Numbered from the stretch's first letter, positions 55,233-63,983 are shown. The stretch: 64,000 bases of DNA from Candidatus Soleaferrea massiliensis AP7 (GCF_000820765.1 NZ_CCYH01000006.1:47546-111545), one strand, 5' to 3'. Numbers and translations are program-made. The notes: generated by a model not told the origin, from the sequence alone.

Positions 55233-56060
55233 TTATAATTTTTTTAAGAACGGCTCGAAGAGGATGCCGTCCATAATCGGCGTGTTGTTTTGATAGGTGA
55301 AGGCAATCACTTCTGCGATGAAGTCGCAGGCTTTTTTCAGCGCGGCAGGCAGCTCGCCGCCCTTGGCAAGCTCCCCGCAGACGATGGTCGCAAAGACGTC
55401 GCCGGTGCCGGGATAGCTCGTGTGGATGTGTTCGGTGTCATAGGAGCTGAATTCACCCAGAGCCCGGTCGTATGCAAGGTTTGAAATGATGTGCCTGGAC
55501 TTCATGATGCCGGTGATGATGACCTTACCTGGCCCTTTGGCCGAAAGCTTTTTGGCAAGCTCCTTGGCAAGGTCCATGTCAATGTCCTCGCCGGTATACG
55601 GCGTGTCGGTCAGGATGCAGCTCTCGGTCACATTCGGCGTGATGATGTCGGCGAGTGTAATCAGCTGTTTCATGCTGTCGCACATCTGCTTCGAGTAGGT
55701 CGAATAGATGTGCCCGTTGTCGGCCATGACCGGGTCGACCAGCACAAGGCTGCCCTCACGGAAGGATTCGATGAAGCGGCGCACCAGCCCAATCTGCGCA
55801 TCCGAGCCTAAAAAGCCGGTGAAGATCATATCGAACGAGAGGCCGAGCTTCTTCCATTCCCTTGCATAAGGCGCCATGCGGTCGGTGAAGTCGTCGAAAA
55901 AATAGCTCTCATAGCCGGTATGGTTTGAAAGGATCGCGGTTGGAAGCGGGCAGCACTGCACGCCCATCACCGACAAAATCGGGATGGCCACCGTCAGGGA
56001 GCATCTTCCGAAGCCGGACAGGTCGTTGATTGCCGCCACTTTGGGACAGATCGGGTTCAT
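55233..56060 (-). CDS. Pyridoxal/pyridoxamine kinase family protein
   Basis: A 275-residue ribokinase-like vitamer kinase. AAINDLSGFGRCSLTVAIP opens it, DMIFTGFLGSDAQI and VLVDPVMADNG are the PdxK/PdxY blocks, and PGTGDVFATIVCGEL holds the catalytic Asp and anion hole. It phosphorylates pyridoxal, pyridoxine or pyridoxamine to trap the vitamin after uptake by the downstream S component. The ATG at 56060 fits GGAGG about 11 bp upstream; an ATG at 56084 lies before that RBS. Confidence 0.9.
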   Translation of the reverse strand: MNPICPKVAAINDLSGFGRCSLTVAIPILSVMGVQCCPLPTAILSNHTGYESYFFDDFTDRMAPYAREWKKLGLSFDMIFTGFLGSDAQIGLVRRFIESFREGSLVLVDPVMADNGHIYSTYSKQMCDSMKQLITLADIITPNVTESCILTDTPYTGEDIDMDLAKELAKKLSAKGPGKVIITGIMKSRHIISNLAYDRALGEFSSYDTEHIHTSYPGTGDVFATIVCGELAKGGELPAALKKACDFIAEVIAFTYQNNTPIMDGILFEPFLKKL

Positions 56061-56297
56061 GGGCACATCATCCTCCAAAACCATGTTTTTATAGAAAGCA
56101 CAGGCGATAGAATCCGCTGTGCCGTGTCATGATACGCATCACAACATGGATAACACGCATTATTATAAAACATTTGCAGGAAAATTGCAAAAGAATTGCC
56201 GGTTTGGGTGTGCGCTTTGTGATAACCGCCGCGAAAAGACGGCATTGTCCGCATAATTATTGGTGACATTACCAACACTATTTCTGAGAAAAACGAC
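56061..56297. other. Divergent intergenic stretch
   Basis: Spacer between the leftward kinase gene and the rightward pst promoter region. No clear promoter for the kinase gene was recognised. Confidence 0.35.
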
Positions 56298-56314
56298 TTT
56301 ACATGTTCTTTACA
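56298..56314 (+). promoter_or_regulatory. Pho box upstream of pstS
   Basis: Direct repeat TTTACA-n5-TTTACA, an 11-bp period fitting the TT(A/T/C)ACA repeats bound by PhoP/PhoB-type regulators in Firmicutes. A hairpin ACTGCG..TTTG/CAAA..CGCAGT at about 56322-56356 follows. A PhoB-type regulator is encoded at the end of this locus. Confidence 0.6.
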
Positions 56315-56459
56315 AAGGCCTTACTGCGCTTTGCTTTTTGAAAATCTCAAAACGCAGTATCATAAAGACACACCGAAAGAACAGCGGTTGATACCCGGGT
56401 CCCTTTTCGGTTCAACAAGACGATTCGAAGAAATTCAGAGAACAAGGAGATAGAACGAT

Positions 56460-57329
56460 ATGAAGAAATTACTTTCCATTCTGATGTGCGCATGCATGCT
56501 GCCCCTGGCCCTGACAGGCTGCTCCAATGACGGTGCGGGCACCGGTTCAGGATTGTCGTCGCAGGCCTCTTCTGCGGCATCCTCCCAGGGAAACGAGGCG
56601 CTTTCCGGCACCATCAAGCTTTCCGGCTCCACTTCAATGGAAAAGCTGGCCAAAGCGCTTGGCGAGGACTTCACGGCGAAAAACGGCGGCGTGACGGTGG
56701 ATGTGCAGCTCGGCGGCTCCTCGGCGGCGATCACGAATGTCGGCGACGGCGTGTCCGATATCGGCAACCTGAGCCGCGACCTCAAAGAAAAAGAGAAAGC
56801 CATGGGCTTCAACGAATATAAAGTTGCGCTCGACGGCATCGGTGTCATTGTCAATCCGAACAACAAGGTCGAGGACCTGACGCTGGATCAGATTGCGAAG
56901 GTATTCACCGGAGAAATCACCAACTGGAGCGAGGTAGGCGGGGATGACGCTGAGATCGTCGTTGTCGGAAGGGAAGCCGGTTCCGGTACCCGCGACGGCT
57001 TTGAAAGCATTGTCGGCGTAGGCGAGAAATGCAAATACCGCCAGGAACTCAATGAAACCGGCCAGGTCCAGAATGCGGTTGCCAGCACACCCGGCGCAAT
57101 CGGCTATGTTTCGACCGACTACATCAACGAAACCGTCAAAGCCCTGAAGGTTGAGGGCGTCTCGCCGTCCGGCGACACCATCAAGGATGGCAGCTACAAG
57201 CTTCAGAGGAACTTCATCATGATCACCAAGGGTGAGGAGAAGGCCCAGGTCAAGGCGTTCTTAGACTATATCCTGAGCGATGAAGGCCAGGCGGTTGTCG
57301 AGCAGGTCGGCTGCTTCTCGGTCAAATAA
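56460..57329 (+). CDS. pstS: Phosphate ABC transporter substrate-binding lipoprotein
   Basis: A 289-residue lipoprotein (lipobox LTGC, lipid-bearing C21) that captures phosphate outside the membrane. After a Ser/Ala/Gly linker the periplasmic-binding fold starts with GTIKLSGSTSMEKLAKALGE. Phosphate-contacting loops SGSTS, SDIGNLSRDLK and REAGSGTRDGF are present. The pst permease genes follow only after 1.4 kb, interrupted by a repeat element. Confidence 0.96.
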   Translation: MKKLLSILMCACMLPLALTGCSNDGAGTGSGLSSQASSAASSQGNEALSGTIKLSGSTSMEKLAKALGEDFTAKNGGVTVDVQLGGSSAAITNVGDGVSDIGNLSRDLKEKEKAMGFNEYKVALDGIGVIVNPNNKVEDLTLDQIAKVFTGEITNWSEVGGDDAEIVVVGREAGSGTRDGFESIVGVGEKCKYRQELNETGQVQNAVASTPGAIGYVSTDYINETVKALKVEGVSPSGDTIKDGSYKLQRNFIMITKGEEKAQVKAFLDYILSDEGQAVVEQVGCFSVK

Positions 57330-57602
57330 GCATCCGGACAGCAAGGTAAGCGGAAATTTCATCGAACCGCCGGGCTCGCAGTCATCGGGCGGAACAGCCT
57401 GAAGGCTTCATGAAAATCCGCAGACCGCACCGAACGCACAGCCCGGCCAAACAAAGCTTCATACCGGAGTAAAGATGAAGCGGATAATCCGCAAAGATTT
57501 TGACACGGCCTGAAGAATACGGGCAGGATGAGCCGAAGTGGAATGCGGAAAAAATGAAACTTGCTTACAATGAATCGATTACAAGACATCTTACACCATA
57601 CA

Positions 57603-57628
57603 TGGGGCGGGCATGATCCCGCCCCATT
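57603..57628 (+). terminator. Hairpin downstream of pstS
   Basis: ATGGGGCGGG/CCCGCCCCAT stem with a 6-nt loop, 275 bp after the pstS stop, with little T-tract. The DNA between (57330-57602) has no gene. Confidence 0.5.
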
Positions 57629-57739
57629 GTGCAGTGGCTATTTCAAGGTCTGCTAGCAAATCTTGAAAAAATGATGGTTCTTTGCACTGCTGTGCAGTGA
57701 TCGTCTTTTATATTGCCAAGATGCCTTGGCAAGGTGGCA

Positions 57740-58303
57740 GTTACTCTTTTGCGTGGCCAAAAGAGTAACCAGAAAAGGCCATTCAAGGGGACTGCCGCCC
57801 CCTTAAAAATCCCCCAATCACGCAGCTTTTCCGGAATTGGGCAGTTCCTGCGTCGAGATGACGGCAGGCTGCCCGCAATGGCGCGGCTCAGAGGCACCAT
57901 GTTGCGCAGCGCTTCCCCGTTTCTCTGTTCTGTCGCTGTCAGCTTTGTCTTCCATTCATGCACAGTTCTCGTCTAGCCTCATTGTCCCCACCACGCCATA
58001 GCGGGCATTGTTCTTCTCAGGATAAAATAGCATTAAACTTGCTTTCTAATATGGAATTCAGTTACCTCTCAGCTATTAGTTTCGGGGTACCGAAAGATTA
58101 AATTTAAACCACAGAATCTTCCGCTGCTAGCTCTGCCCAACCACCCAACTCAAAGCAAAACGCCGCCCGCAGGCGGTCGAAGCAGATAATGGGATATCAG
58201 AGGGGGATTTTCAAGGGGGGCCATCTGGCCCTAAGCGGCACACTGTATGGCCCCCCTTGAACGGCCTTTCTTGGTTACTTCTTTGGCCGCGCAAAGAAGT
58301 AAC
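57740..58303 (-). repeat. ~590-bp hairpin-ended element, copy B (inverted)
   Basis: Inverted relative to copy A at 46838-47426; 564 bp. Ends are GTTACTCTTTTG/CAAAAGAGTAAC (57740-57769) and GTTACTTCTTTG/CAAAGAAGTAAC (58274-58303). The interior matches copy A, for example AACAATGCCCGCTATGGCGT and AATGAGGCTAGACGAGA on the minus strand. A dyad unit (57713-57732) precedes it. It separates pstS from pstC. Confidence 0.85.
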
Positions 58304-58305
58304 TG

Positions 58306-58475
58306 CCACTTGCCAAGCGATTCTTGGCAAACTAAGCAAGACCGCTGCGCCACAGCGGAAGTAACCACCACATTGCCAAGTGTCACTTGGTAACAACGTA
58401 AGGCCGCTGTGCTTCAGCGATAAAAAACCACTTTCTTAAGAAACCTTGACAAACAAAGTTCAGTCGGCCGCGCCT
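58306..58475. repeat. Array of ~62-bp double-dyad units
   Basis: TTGCCAAG dyads start at 58310 and 58373, with a degenerate one near 58433, each followed by a CCGCTG/CAGCGG-type hairpin. The rest of the gap to pstC (58476-58748) holds a second loose dyad (GCGGAGCCTGCGGC area) and no gene. Confidence 0.65.
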
Positions 58476-58748
58476 CAGCGGTACAACACACACTTCACAA
58501 ACATCCTGGAGAATAAAGACAACGCTGACAGACAAACCGCGCCCGGCAAAGACGTTCAGATATCACAGAAACAATTCCCACATCAGATAATCCCCCCACA
58601 AAGATGGCACAATTCCAGAGACTGTTTGCGCAGGAGCCGCTTCCGAAGCGGAGCCTGCGGCAAATACCGTTTCTGGAATGATGCCATATCAGGGGCACAC
58701 TACATATTCCGGGAAATGGCGCCCGGATGATACGGAGGTTCGATTATT

Positions 58749-59645
58749 TTGGCTGATTCTCTCATCAGGGCAAGAAGAACAAAAAACCGCATGGAACGGG
58801 TGTTCGAATGGATCTTTCTGATCTGTGCGTGCGCGGCGATCCTTTCGGTCGTTGTCATCACCGCCTATATGCTGATCTCCGGCGGACCTGCCGTTTTCAA
58901 GGTCGGCATCGGGGATTTCCTGTTCGGCACCGAGTGGGCGCCGACCGCATCGGATCCGAAATTCGGCATCCTGCCGATGATCCTCGCGTCGTTGTGCGCC
59001 ACCTTCGGCGCGATCCTGATCGGCGTGCCGATCGGCATCTTTACGAGCATCTTCCTGAGCAAGATGGCGCCGAAGCGCGCCGCGAAATTCTTAAAATCCG
59101 CTGTGGAGCTGCTGGCGGGTATCCCGTCGGTGGTTTATGGATTGATCGGCATGATCATCGTCGTGCCCGCCGTCGCGGCGATCTTCAACCTGCCGACCGG
59201 CGCATGCCTGTTTTCGGCCATCATCGTGCTGGCCATTATGATCCTGCCGACCGTCATCTCGATCAGCGAGACCAGCATCCGCGCGGTGCCGGGCTATCTT
59301 GAGGAAGCCTCTCTGGGGCTTGGCGCGACGAAGATACAGACCATCTTCAAGGTTGTCATCCCAGCCGCCCGCTCCGGCATCATCACGAGTATCGTGCTCG
59401 GCGTGGGCCGCGCGATCGGCGAAACAATGGCGGTCATCATGGTGGCGGGCAACGTTGTGAACCTGCCCGAGCTGTTCGGCAGCGTCCGTTTGATGACCAC
59501 CGGCATCGTCATGGAGATGTCCTACGCCGACGAGTTCCACAAATCCGTGCTGTTCGCCATCGGCCTGGTGCTATTTGTGTTCATCATGGTCATCAACATC
59601 TCGGTGAACACGGTGCTGAAGAAAGCGAGTAAGAAGTATGAGTAA
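58749..59645 (+). CDS. pstC: Phosphate ABC transporter permease PstC
   Basis: A 298-residue permease with six membrane helices. The short N-terminus RARRTKNRMERVFEWIFLIC is typical. Pst-specific text ILPMILASLCATFGAILIGVPIGIF and the EAA-type loop LEEASLGLGATKIQTIFKVV, which contacts the ATPase, are clear. TTG at 58749 is the start, 9 bp after GGAGG. It overlaps pstA by 8 bp. Confidence 0.95.
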   Translation: MADSLIRARRTKNRMERVFEWIFLICACAAILSVVVITAYMLISGGPAVFKVGIGDFLFGTEWAPTASDPKFGILPMILASLCATFGAILIGVPIGIFTSIFLSKMAPKRAAKFLKSAVELLAGIPSVVYGLIGMIIVVPAVAAIFNLPTGACLFSAIIVLAIMILPTVISISETSIRAVPGYLEEASLGLGATKIQTIFKVVIPAARSGIITSIVLGVGRAIGETMAVIMVAGNVVNLPELFGSVRLMTTGIVMEMSYADEFHKSVLFAIGLVLFVFIMVINISVNTVLKKASKKYE

Positions 59646-60528
59646 TGCAGAGATTTCGGCCGGCAGCCTGACCAAGAAGCGGCTGCGGCTGTCCGATAAC
59701 GTCCTGAAAGGGCTGATCTGGGCAAGCACCATCCTGACGCTGGCCATCCTGGCGGGCATCGTCATCTATGTGTTTGTACAGGGCCTGCCGTCACTGAGCT
59801 GGGATTTCCTTTCGACCGCGCCAAGCGAGCTGAAGGGAACCATCGGCGTGCTGCCGATGATCATCAACACGCTGTACATCGTGGTCATCACGCTGCTGAT
59901 CTCCACGCCGGTCGGCATCGGCGCGGCCATCTATCTGAGTGAATACGCGAAGAAGGGCAAGCTTGTCAAGCTCATCGAGTTCACCACTGAAATCCTTGCC
60001 GGAATCCCGTCGATCATTTACGGCCTGTTCGGCTTCGTCTTCTTCTGCACCTTCATGCAGCTGCAGTATTCGATCATCGCCGGTGCGCTGACCTTGTCGA
60101 TCATGGTGCTGCCAACCATCATCCGCACGACGCAGGAGTCCTTAAAGTCGGTGCCGTTCTCCTATCGGGAGGGGGCGCTCGGCATGGGCTCAACCAGGTT
60201 GCACACCATCCGCACCATCCTGCTGCCCTGTGCGCTGCCCGGCATCCTGTCGGCGGTCATTCTGAGCATCGGCAGGATCGTGGGCGAATCCGCGGCGCTG
60301 ATCTTTACGGCCGGCATCGGCTACAGCATGCCGCAGAACCTGCTGGGGCATGTGTCCAGCTCTGGCGCGACGCTGACCGTACAGCTGTACCAGTACGCGA
60401 TGCGCGGCGAAAAGCTCGGTGTGAGCTTCGGCATCGCGGCGGTGCTGATCATCATCGTCATTGTCATCAACTTCGCGGCCAGGATGCTGTCAAAACGGCT
60501 TGCCAAGAAGACCGAGGGCGTATCCTGA
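59638..60528 (+). CDS. pstA: Phosphate ABC transporter permease PstA
   Basis: A 296-residue permease with six membrane helices, partner of PstC. GTIGVLPMIINTLYIVVITL and STPVGIGAAIYLSEYAKKG open the channel domain. The coupling loop is REGALGMGSTRLHTIRTILL. The start overlaps the end of pstC, showing translational coupling. pstB follows after 89 bp. Confidence 0.95.
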   Translation: MSNAEISAGSLTKKRLRLSDNVLKGLIWASTILTLAILAGIVIYVFVQGLPSLSWDFLSTAPSELKGTIGVLPMIINTLYIVVITLLISTPVGIGAAIYLSEYAKKGKLVKLIEFTTEILAGIPSIIYGLFGFVFFCTFMQLQYSIIAGALTLSIMVLPTIIRTTQESLKSVPFSYREGALGMGSTRLHTIRTILLPCALPGILSAVILSIGRIVGESAALIFTAGIGYSMPQNLLGHVSSSGATLTVQLYQYAMRGEKLGVSFGIAAVLIIIVIVINFAARMLSKRLAKKTEGVS

Positions 60529-60617
60529 CGCCGGTTCAGAAAAACCTCCGCGGGAACGCGGAGATACAGGAATCCGATTATCATGAGTATGGTGTGAAAT
60601 GAGGAGGCTATTATAAT

Positions 60618-61484
60618 ATGGTACGATTATTCTCGCAGACCAGGACCATTTCCCGGACGGCGGAGATAGAGGTTCCCACAAGCCGCCAAACGGAGCCATC
60701 ACGGCAGGACGACGAGCTGTCTGCTAAGAAGAAGATCAAAATTTCGGCAAGGGGGCTGAATCTGTACTACGGAGACAACCACGCGCTCAAGGGCATCGAT
60801 CTGGACATCTTTGAAAACAGGGTGACCGCGCTGATCGGCCCGTCCGGCTGCGGCAAGTCCACCTTTCTGAAGACGCTGAACCGCATGAACGACATCATTG
60901 AAGGGGTGCGCATCGAGGGCGATGTGCGGCTGGACGGCGAGGATATCTACGCGCCGAAGGTGGATGTGACGCTGCTGCGCAAACGGGTCGGCATGGTATT
61001 CCAGAAGCCGAACCCGTTCCCGATGAGCATCTATGACAACGTGGCGTTCGGCCCGCGCATCCACGGTGTCAAGTCGAAGTCCAAGCTTGATGAGCTGGTG
61101 GAACGCTCCATCCGCGGCGCGGCGCTCTGGGATGAGGTCAAGGACCGGCTCAAAAGCTCGGCGATGGGTTTGTCGGGCGGCCAGCAGCAGCGGCTGTGCA
61201 TTGCGCGCGCGCTGGCGGTCGACCCGCAGGTCATCCTGATGGATGAGCCGACCTCCGCGCTCGACCCGATCTCCACCATGAAGATCGAAGAGCTGATGAG
61301 CGAGCTCAAGAAGAAGTACACCGTCGCGATTGTCACGCACAACATGCAGCAGGCGGCGCGCATCTCCGATTACACGGCCTTCTTCCTGGTCGGCGAGATG
61401 GTCGAATACACCAATACCGAAAAATTATTCTCGATGCCGGACGACAAGCGCACCGAGGATTATATCACTGGCCGTTTTGGATAA
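60618..61484 (+). CDS. pstB: Phosphate ABC transporter ATP-binding protein PstB
   Basis: A 288-residue ABC ATPase powering phosphate uptake. Walker A is GPSGCGKST, the signature is [16 protein letters not shown], Walker B is VILMDEP. PstB-specific [19 protein letters not shown] and [20 protein letters not shown] are present. About 35 N-terminal residues before [19 protein letters not shown] are not part of the usual enzyme, but the ATG at 60618 has the only good RBS (AGGAGG). The gene meets an antisense XRE gene 8 bp after its stop. Confidence 0.96.
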   Translation: MVRLFSQTRTISRTAEIEVPTSRQTEPSRQDDELSAKKKIKISARGLNLYYGDNHALKGIDLDIFENRVTALIGPSGCGKSTFLKTLNRMNDIIEGVRIEGDVRLDGEDIYAPKVDVTLLRKRVGMVFQKPNPFPMSIYDNVAFGPRIHGVKSKSKLDELVERSIRGAALWDEVKDRLKSSAMGLSGGQQQRLCIARALAVDPQVILMDEPTSALDPISTMKIEELMSELKKKYTVAIVTHNMQQAARISDYTAFFLVGEMVEYTNTEKLFSMPDDKRTEDYITGRFG

Positions 61485-61492
61485 GGGTATGG

Positions 61493-61834
61493 CTATGTTT
61501 TTTTCAGATAATCCAAATACGCCAACAGCAGTTTCCTTTTTTCGGTGTTGAGTAGCAAAAGGCCGGATAACAACGCGTCTGTCGTCATCGAGCCGCAAAA
61601 TGGTTTCATCAGCCTGTCAAGCGAATATTGGTATGCAGTCAAACCCAAAAGATAATCTGTACTGCAGTCATAAAACTCTGCAAGAACCGGCAGATACCGC
61701 AAAGGAAGCTGTCGGATGCCCATTTCATAACTGGAATAAGTTTGCTGATAGATGCCCAAGGTCTCCGCAACCTGTTTCTGCGTACAATCATGGTCTTCCC
61801 GCAAATCTCGCATTCTTTTGAATAGTTGTTCCAT
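61493..61834 (-). CDS. XRE-family transcriptional regulator
   Basis: A 113-residue DNA-binding protein. The helix-turn-helix (MRDLREDHDCTQKQVAETLG, then YQQTYSSYEMGIRQLPL) fills residues 7-62, ending in FYDCSTDYLLGL. The C-terminal half has a helical dimer-type region (SGLLLLNTEKRKLLLAYLDYL). The ATG at 61834 follows AAGGAAAGGG. It is convergent with pstB, AT-richer than the pst genes, and sits where phoU would normally follow directly, which suggests insertion. A perfect dyad at 61910-61927 is a plausible self-operator. Confidence 0.88.
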   Translation of the reverse strand: MEQLFKRMRDLREDHDCTQKQVAETLGIYQQTYSSYEMGIRQLPLRYLPVLAEFYDCSTDYLLGLTAYQYSLDRLMKPFCGSMTTDALLSGLLLLNTEKRKLLLAYLDYLKKT

Positions 61835-61909
61835 GCTGCATTTCCCTTTCCTTGAACCTGATACTGGGTAGTAGTTTTCCTTCATTGTAGCAGAACAAAA
61901 GTTTAAAAT

Positions 61910-61927
61910 AGATACCAAGTGGTATCT
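61910..61927 (-). promoter_or_regulatory. Perfect dyad, candidate XRE operator
   Basis: AGATACCA-AG-TGGTATCT, arms exact, about 76 bp upstream of the XRE start codon and next to a minus-strand TACAAT -10-like box. Confidence 0.55.
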
Positions 61928-62257
61928 ACTGCGGTAAAAATATCAAAAAGAGCAGCCGCAAGAATGTTCATCGAAAATGCGGGCAAAGAATCGGGACAGA
62001 ACAACTCTGTAGGAAGATAAAGGGCAGAATCAGGGAGGAAATGCGGTCGAAAGAAATAAGAGGGAACGGGCGTTAGAAGGGCGGATATCCCCCATGAATC
62101 ATTTCTGCAACAAAAACAGGCCGAGACAAAAAGCAGCCATTCTTTAAACCCGGCCGGCGGATAAGCCGAGAACCGTGCTTGCCGTACGGTTTGGACCGAT
62201 CTTTCCACAGGATGCCATGCATGCTGTGGAAAACACTACAAAGGAGGACCTGGAACG
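61928..62257. other. Intergenic stretch before phoU
   Basis: Non-coding. A hairpin TTTCCACAG/CTGTGGAAA lies at 62202-62232 just ahead of the phoU RBS. No promoter with good boxes was recognised. Confidence 0.4.
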
Positions 62258-62920
62258 ATGCCTACACGTTCACATTTTGACCACGAGCTGGAGCTTATGA
62301 ACATCGACCTGATCAAGATGGGGTCGATGATCGAAGAGGCCATCGCAAAATCCATCAAGGCGCTCGAGGCCGGCAGCAAAAACCTGGCGCTCGAGGTCAT
62401 TGAGGATGACAGCAAGGTGGATGACCTTGAAAAGGCGATTGAAAGAAGATGCATGCGCCTGCTGCTGCGCCAGCAGCCGGTGGCGAAGGACCTGCGCGCG
62501 ATATCGACGGCGCTGAAGATGATCACCGACATCGAACGCATCGGGGACCAGGCGGCGGACATTGCGGATTTGTCGCTGCGCTTCCAGAACGGGCTGGATG
62601 TCCGCGTGGCAGAGCACATCCCGCAGATGGCCCGCATCGCGGTTGAGATGGTGCGTGACAGCATCGAATCGTTCGTCAAGAACGACCTCGACCTTGCCAG
62701 GGCGACCATGAAACGGGACGACGACGCGGACGATCTGTTCAACATCGTCAAGAATGAGCTGATTGAGAGCATCATCACCTCCAAGGAGAATGCCGATGAG
62801 ATCATCGACTGCATGATGATCGCGAAGTATCTCGAGCGCATCGGCGACCATGCGGTCAACATCTGCGAATGGGTGGTGTTTTATTCCACCGGCCTACACA
62901 AAAAAACGCAGATTCTGTAA
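62258..62920 (+). CDS. phoU: Phosphate-specific transport system accessory protein PhoU
   Basis: A 220-residue all-helical protein with two PhoU repeats. HFDHELELMNIDLIKMGSMIEEAI starts repeat one; VAEHIPQMARIAVEMVRDSIE and KYLERIGDHAVNICEWVVF mark repeat two and its metal-binding E/D-rich face. PhoU links the Pst transporter state to the histidine kinase and damps the Pho response when phosphate is ample. AAAGGAGG precedes the ATG. A response regulator follows after 51 bp. Confidence 0.96.
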   Translation: MPTRSHFDHELELMNIDLIKMGSMIEEAIAKSIKALEAGSKNLALEVIEDDSKVDDLEKAIERRCMRLLLRQQPVAKDLRAISTALKMITDIERIGDQAADIADLSLRFQNGLDVRVAEHIPQMARIAVEMVRDSIESFVKNDLDLARATMKRDDDADDLFNIVKNELIESIITSKENADEIIDCMMIAKYLERIGDHAVNICEWVVFYSTGLHKKTQIL

Positions 62921-62971
62921 CATCGCTTTGCTATACTATCATCAGACAACCGTCGGAAAGGTGTGAAGGCA

Positions 62972-63682
62972 GTGGAGGAAAAGGAACTCATCTATGTGTG
63001 CGAGGACGAGGAGAACATCCGGGAGCTGATCCGGTGTACCCTGCAGGCGTTCCAGTATGAAAGCGAAACCTTCGAGTCCGCCGAAGCGCTTTTGAAGGCC
63101 TGTGCCGAAAAGCCGCCCAGGCTGGTCCTGCTGGACATCATGCTGCCGGGCATCGACGGCGTCGAGGCGCTGCGCCGGCTCAAGCTGAGCGCGCAGACCA
63201 AAGAAACCCCGGTCATCATGCTGACCGCGAAGGGCAGCGAGGTGGATAAGGTGACCGCGCTCGACGCGGGCGCGGACGACTACATCATGAAGCCGTTCGG
63301 CATCCTCGAGCTGACAGCGCGCATCCGCACGGTGCTCAGAAGGGTGTACGCCGCGCGCAGCGAGCTGCCGGGCAGAAAGCGGATATCGGACATCGAGCTG
63401 GACATTTTCAAGCACGAGGTCACGGTAAGCGGGAGGAAGGTTGAACTGACCCTGAAGGAATACGAGCTGCTCAAGACGCTGATGATGAACGCGCCGCGGG
63501 TGCTGGGCCGCGACATGCTGCTCAACGAGGTGTGGGGCTACGACTTTGCCGGGGAGACAAGGACGCTCGACATGCATATCCGCACGCTGCGCGCCAAGAT
63601 CGGCGACGAGGCCGAGCATCCCCGCTACATAAAGACGGTGCGCGGCGTCGGCTATCAATTTCTGGATGAAACCGCCGGATAA
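62972..63682 (+). CDS. PhoB/PhoP-type response regulator
   Basis: A 236-residue OmpR/PhoB-family regulator. The receiver domain has the acidic pair CEDEENI, phosphoacceptor D55 in VLLDIMLPG, the switch residue region MLTAKGSE and lysine in MKPF. The C-terminal winged helix (about 135-236) has LTLKEYELLKTLMMNAPRVLGRDMLLNEVWGYDF and ends with VRGVGYQFL. The GTG at 62972 is spaced better from GGAAAGG than the GTG at 62963. Next to pst-phoU it most likely activates the pst genes through the Pho box; no sensor kinase gene lies within the window. Confidence 0.93.
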   Translation: MEEKELIYVCEDEENIRELIRCTLQAFQYESETFESAEALLKACAEKPPRLVLLDIMLPGIDGVEALRRLKLSAQTKETPVIMLTAKGSEVDKVTALDAGADDYIMKPFGILELTARIRTVLRRVYAARSELPGRKRISDIELDIFKHEVTVSGRKVELTLKEYELLKTLMMNAPRVLGRDMLLNEVWGYDFAGETRTLDMHIRTLRAKIGDEAEHPRYIKTVRGVGYQFLDETAG

Positions 63683-63779
63683 ACCGGAACATAACGCGAA
63701 TCGGCCGAAAGAGCGCCATTCTTTCTGAAAAGGGTGGACGAAAGCGGCCGGATCGGGTACAATAGATAGAAAAGAACAG

Positions 63780-63811
63780 CCACCATCTGGAAAGAAGACG
63801 GTGGTTTTTTT
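63780..63811 (+). terminator. Terminator after the response regulator
   Basis: CCACC/GGTGG stem with a loop of about 16 nt and T7, about 100 bp after the stop. Confidence 0.6.
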
Positions 63812-63845
63812 ATGAACCGGGCCAAATCTGTTCAGATAAACTGGG

Positions 63846-63983
63846 ACTTTGTTACGTTAACATAAAAAGCAGTCCCGCAGCGGCTTTCCTTTCCGCCATA
63901 GGCGGGGAAGAAAGCCGAAAAGACGGAAATTTTATGAGAGAGGTGCCCCTTTGAAACCGGAGTCATATGTTAACTTGGCGGTG
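63846..63983. mobile_element. MITE-like element, copy 2 (138 bp)
   Basis: Same length and layout as 25916-26052. The left end ACTTTGTTACGTTAACAT matches at 15 of 18 positions; the right end ATGTTAACTT is kept but its last bases differ. The interior contains a strong hairpin GGCTTTCCTTTCCGCC/GGCGGGGAAGAAAGCC with loop ATA. No coding frame. Confidence 0.65.
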
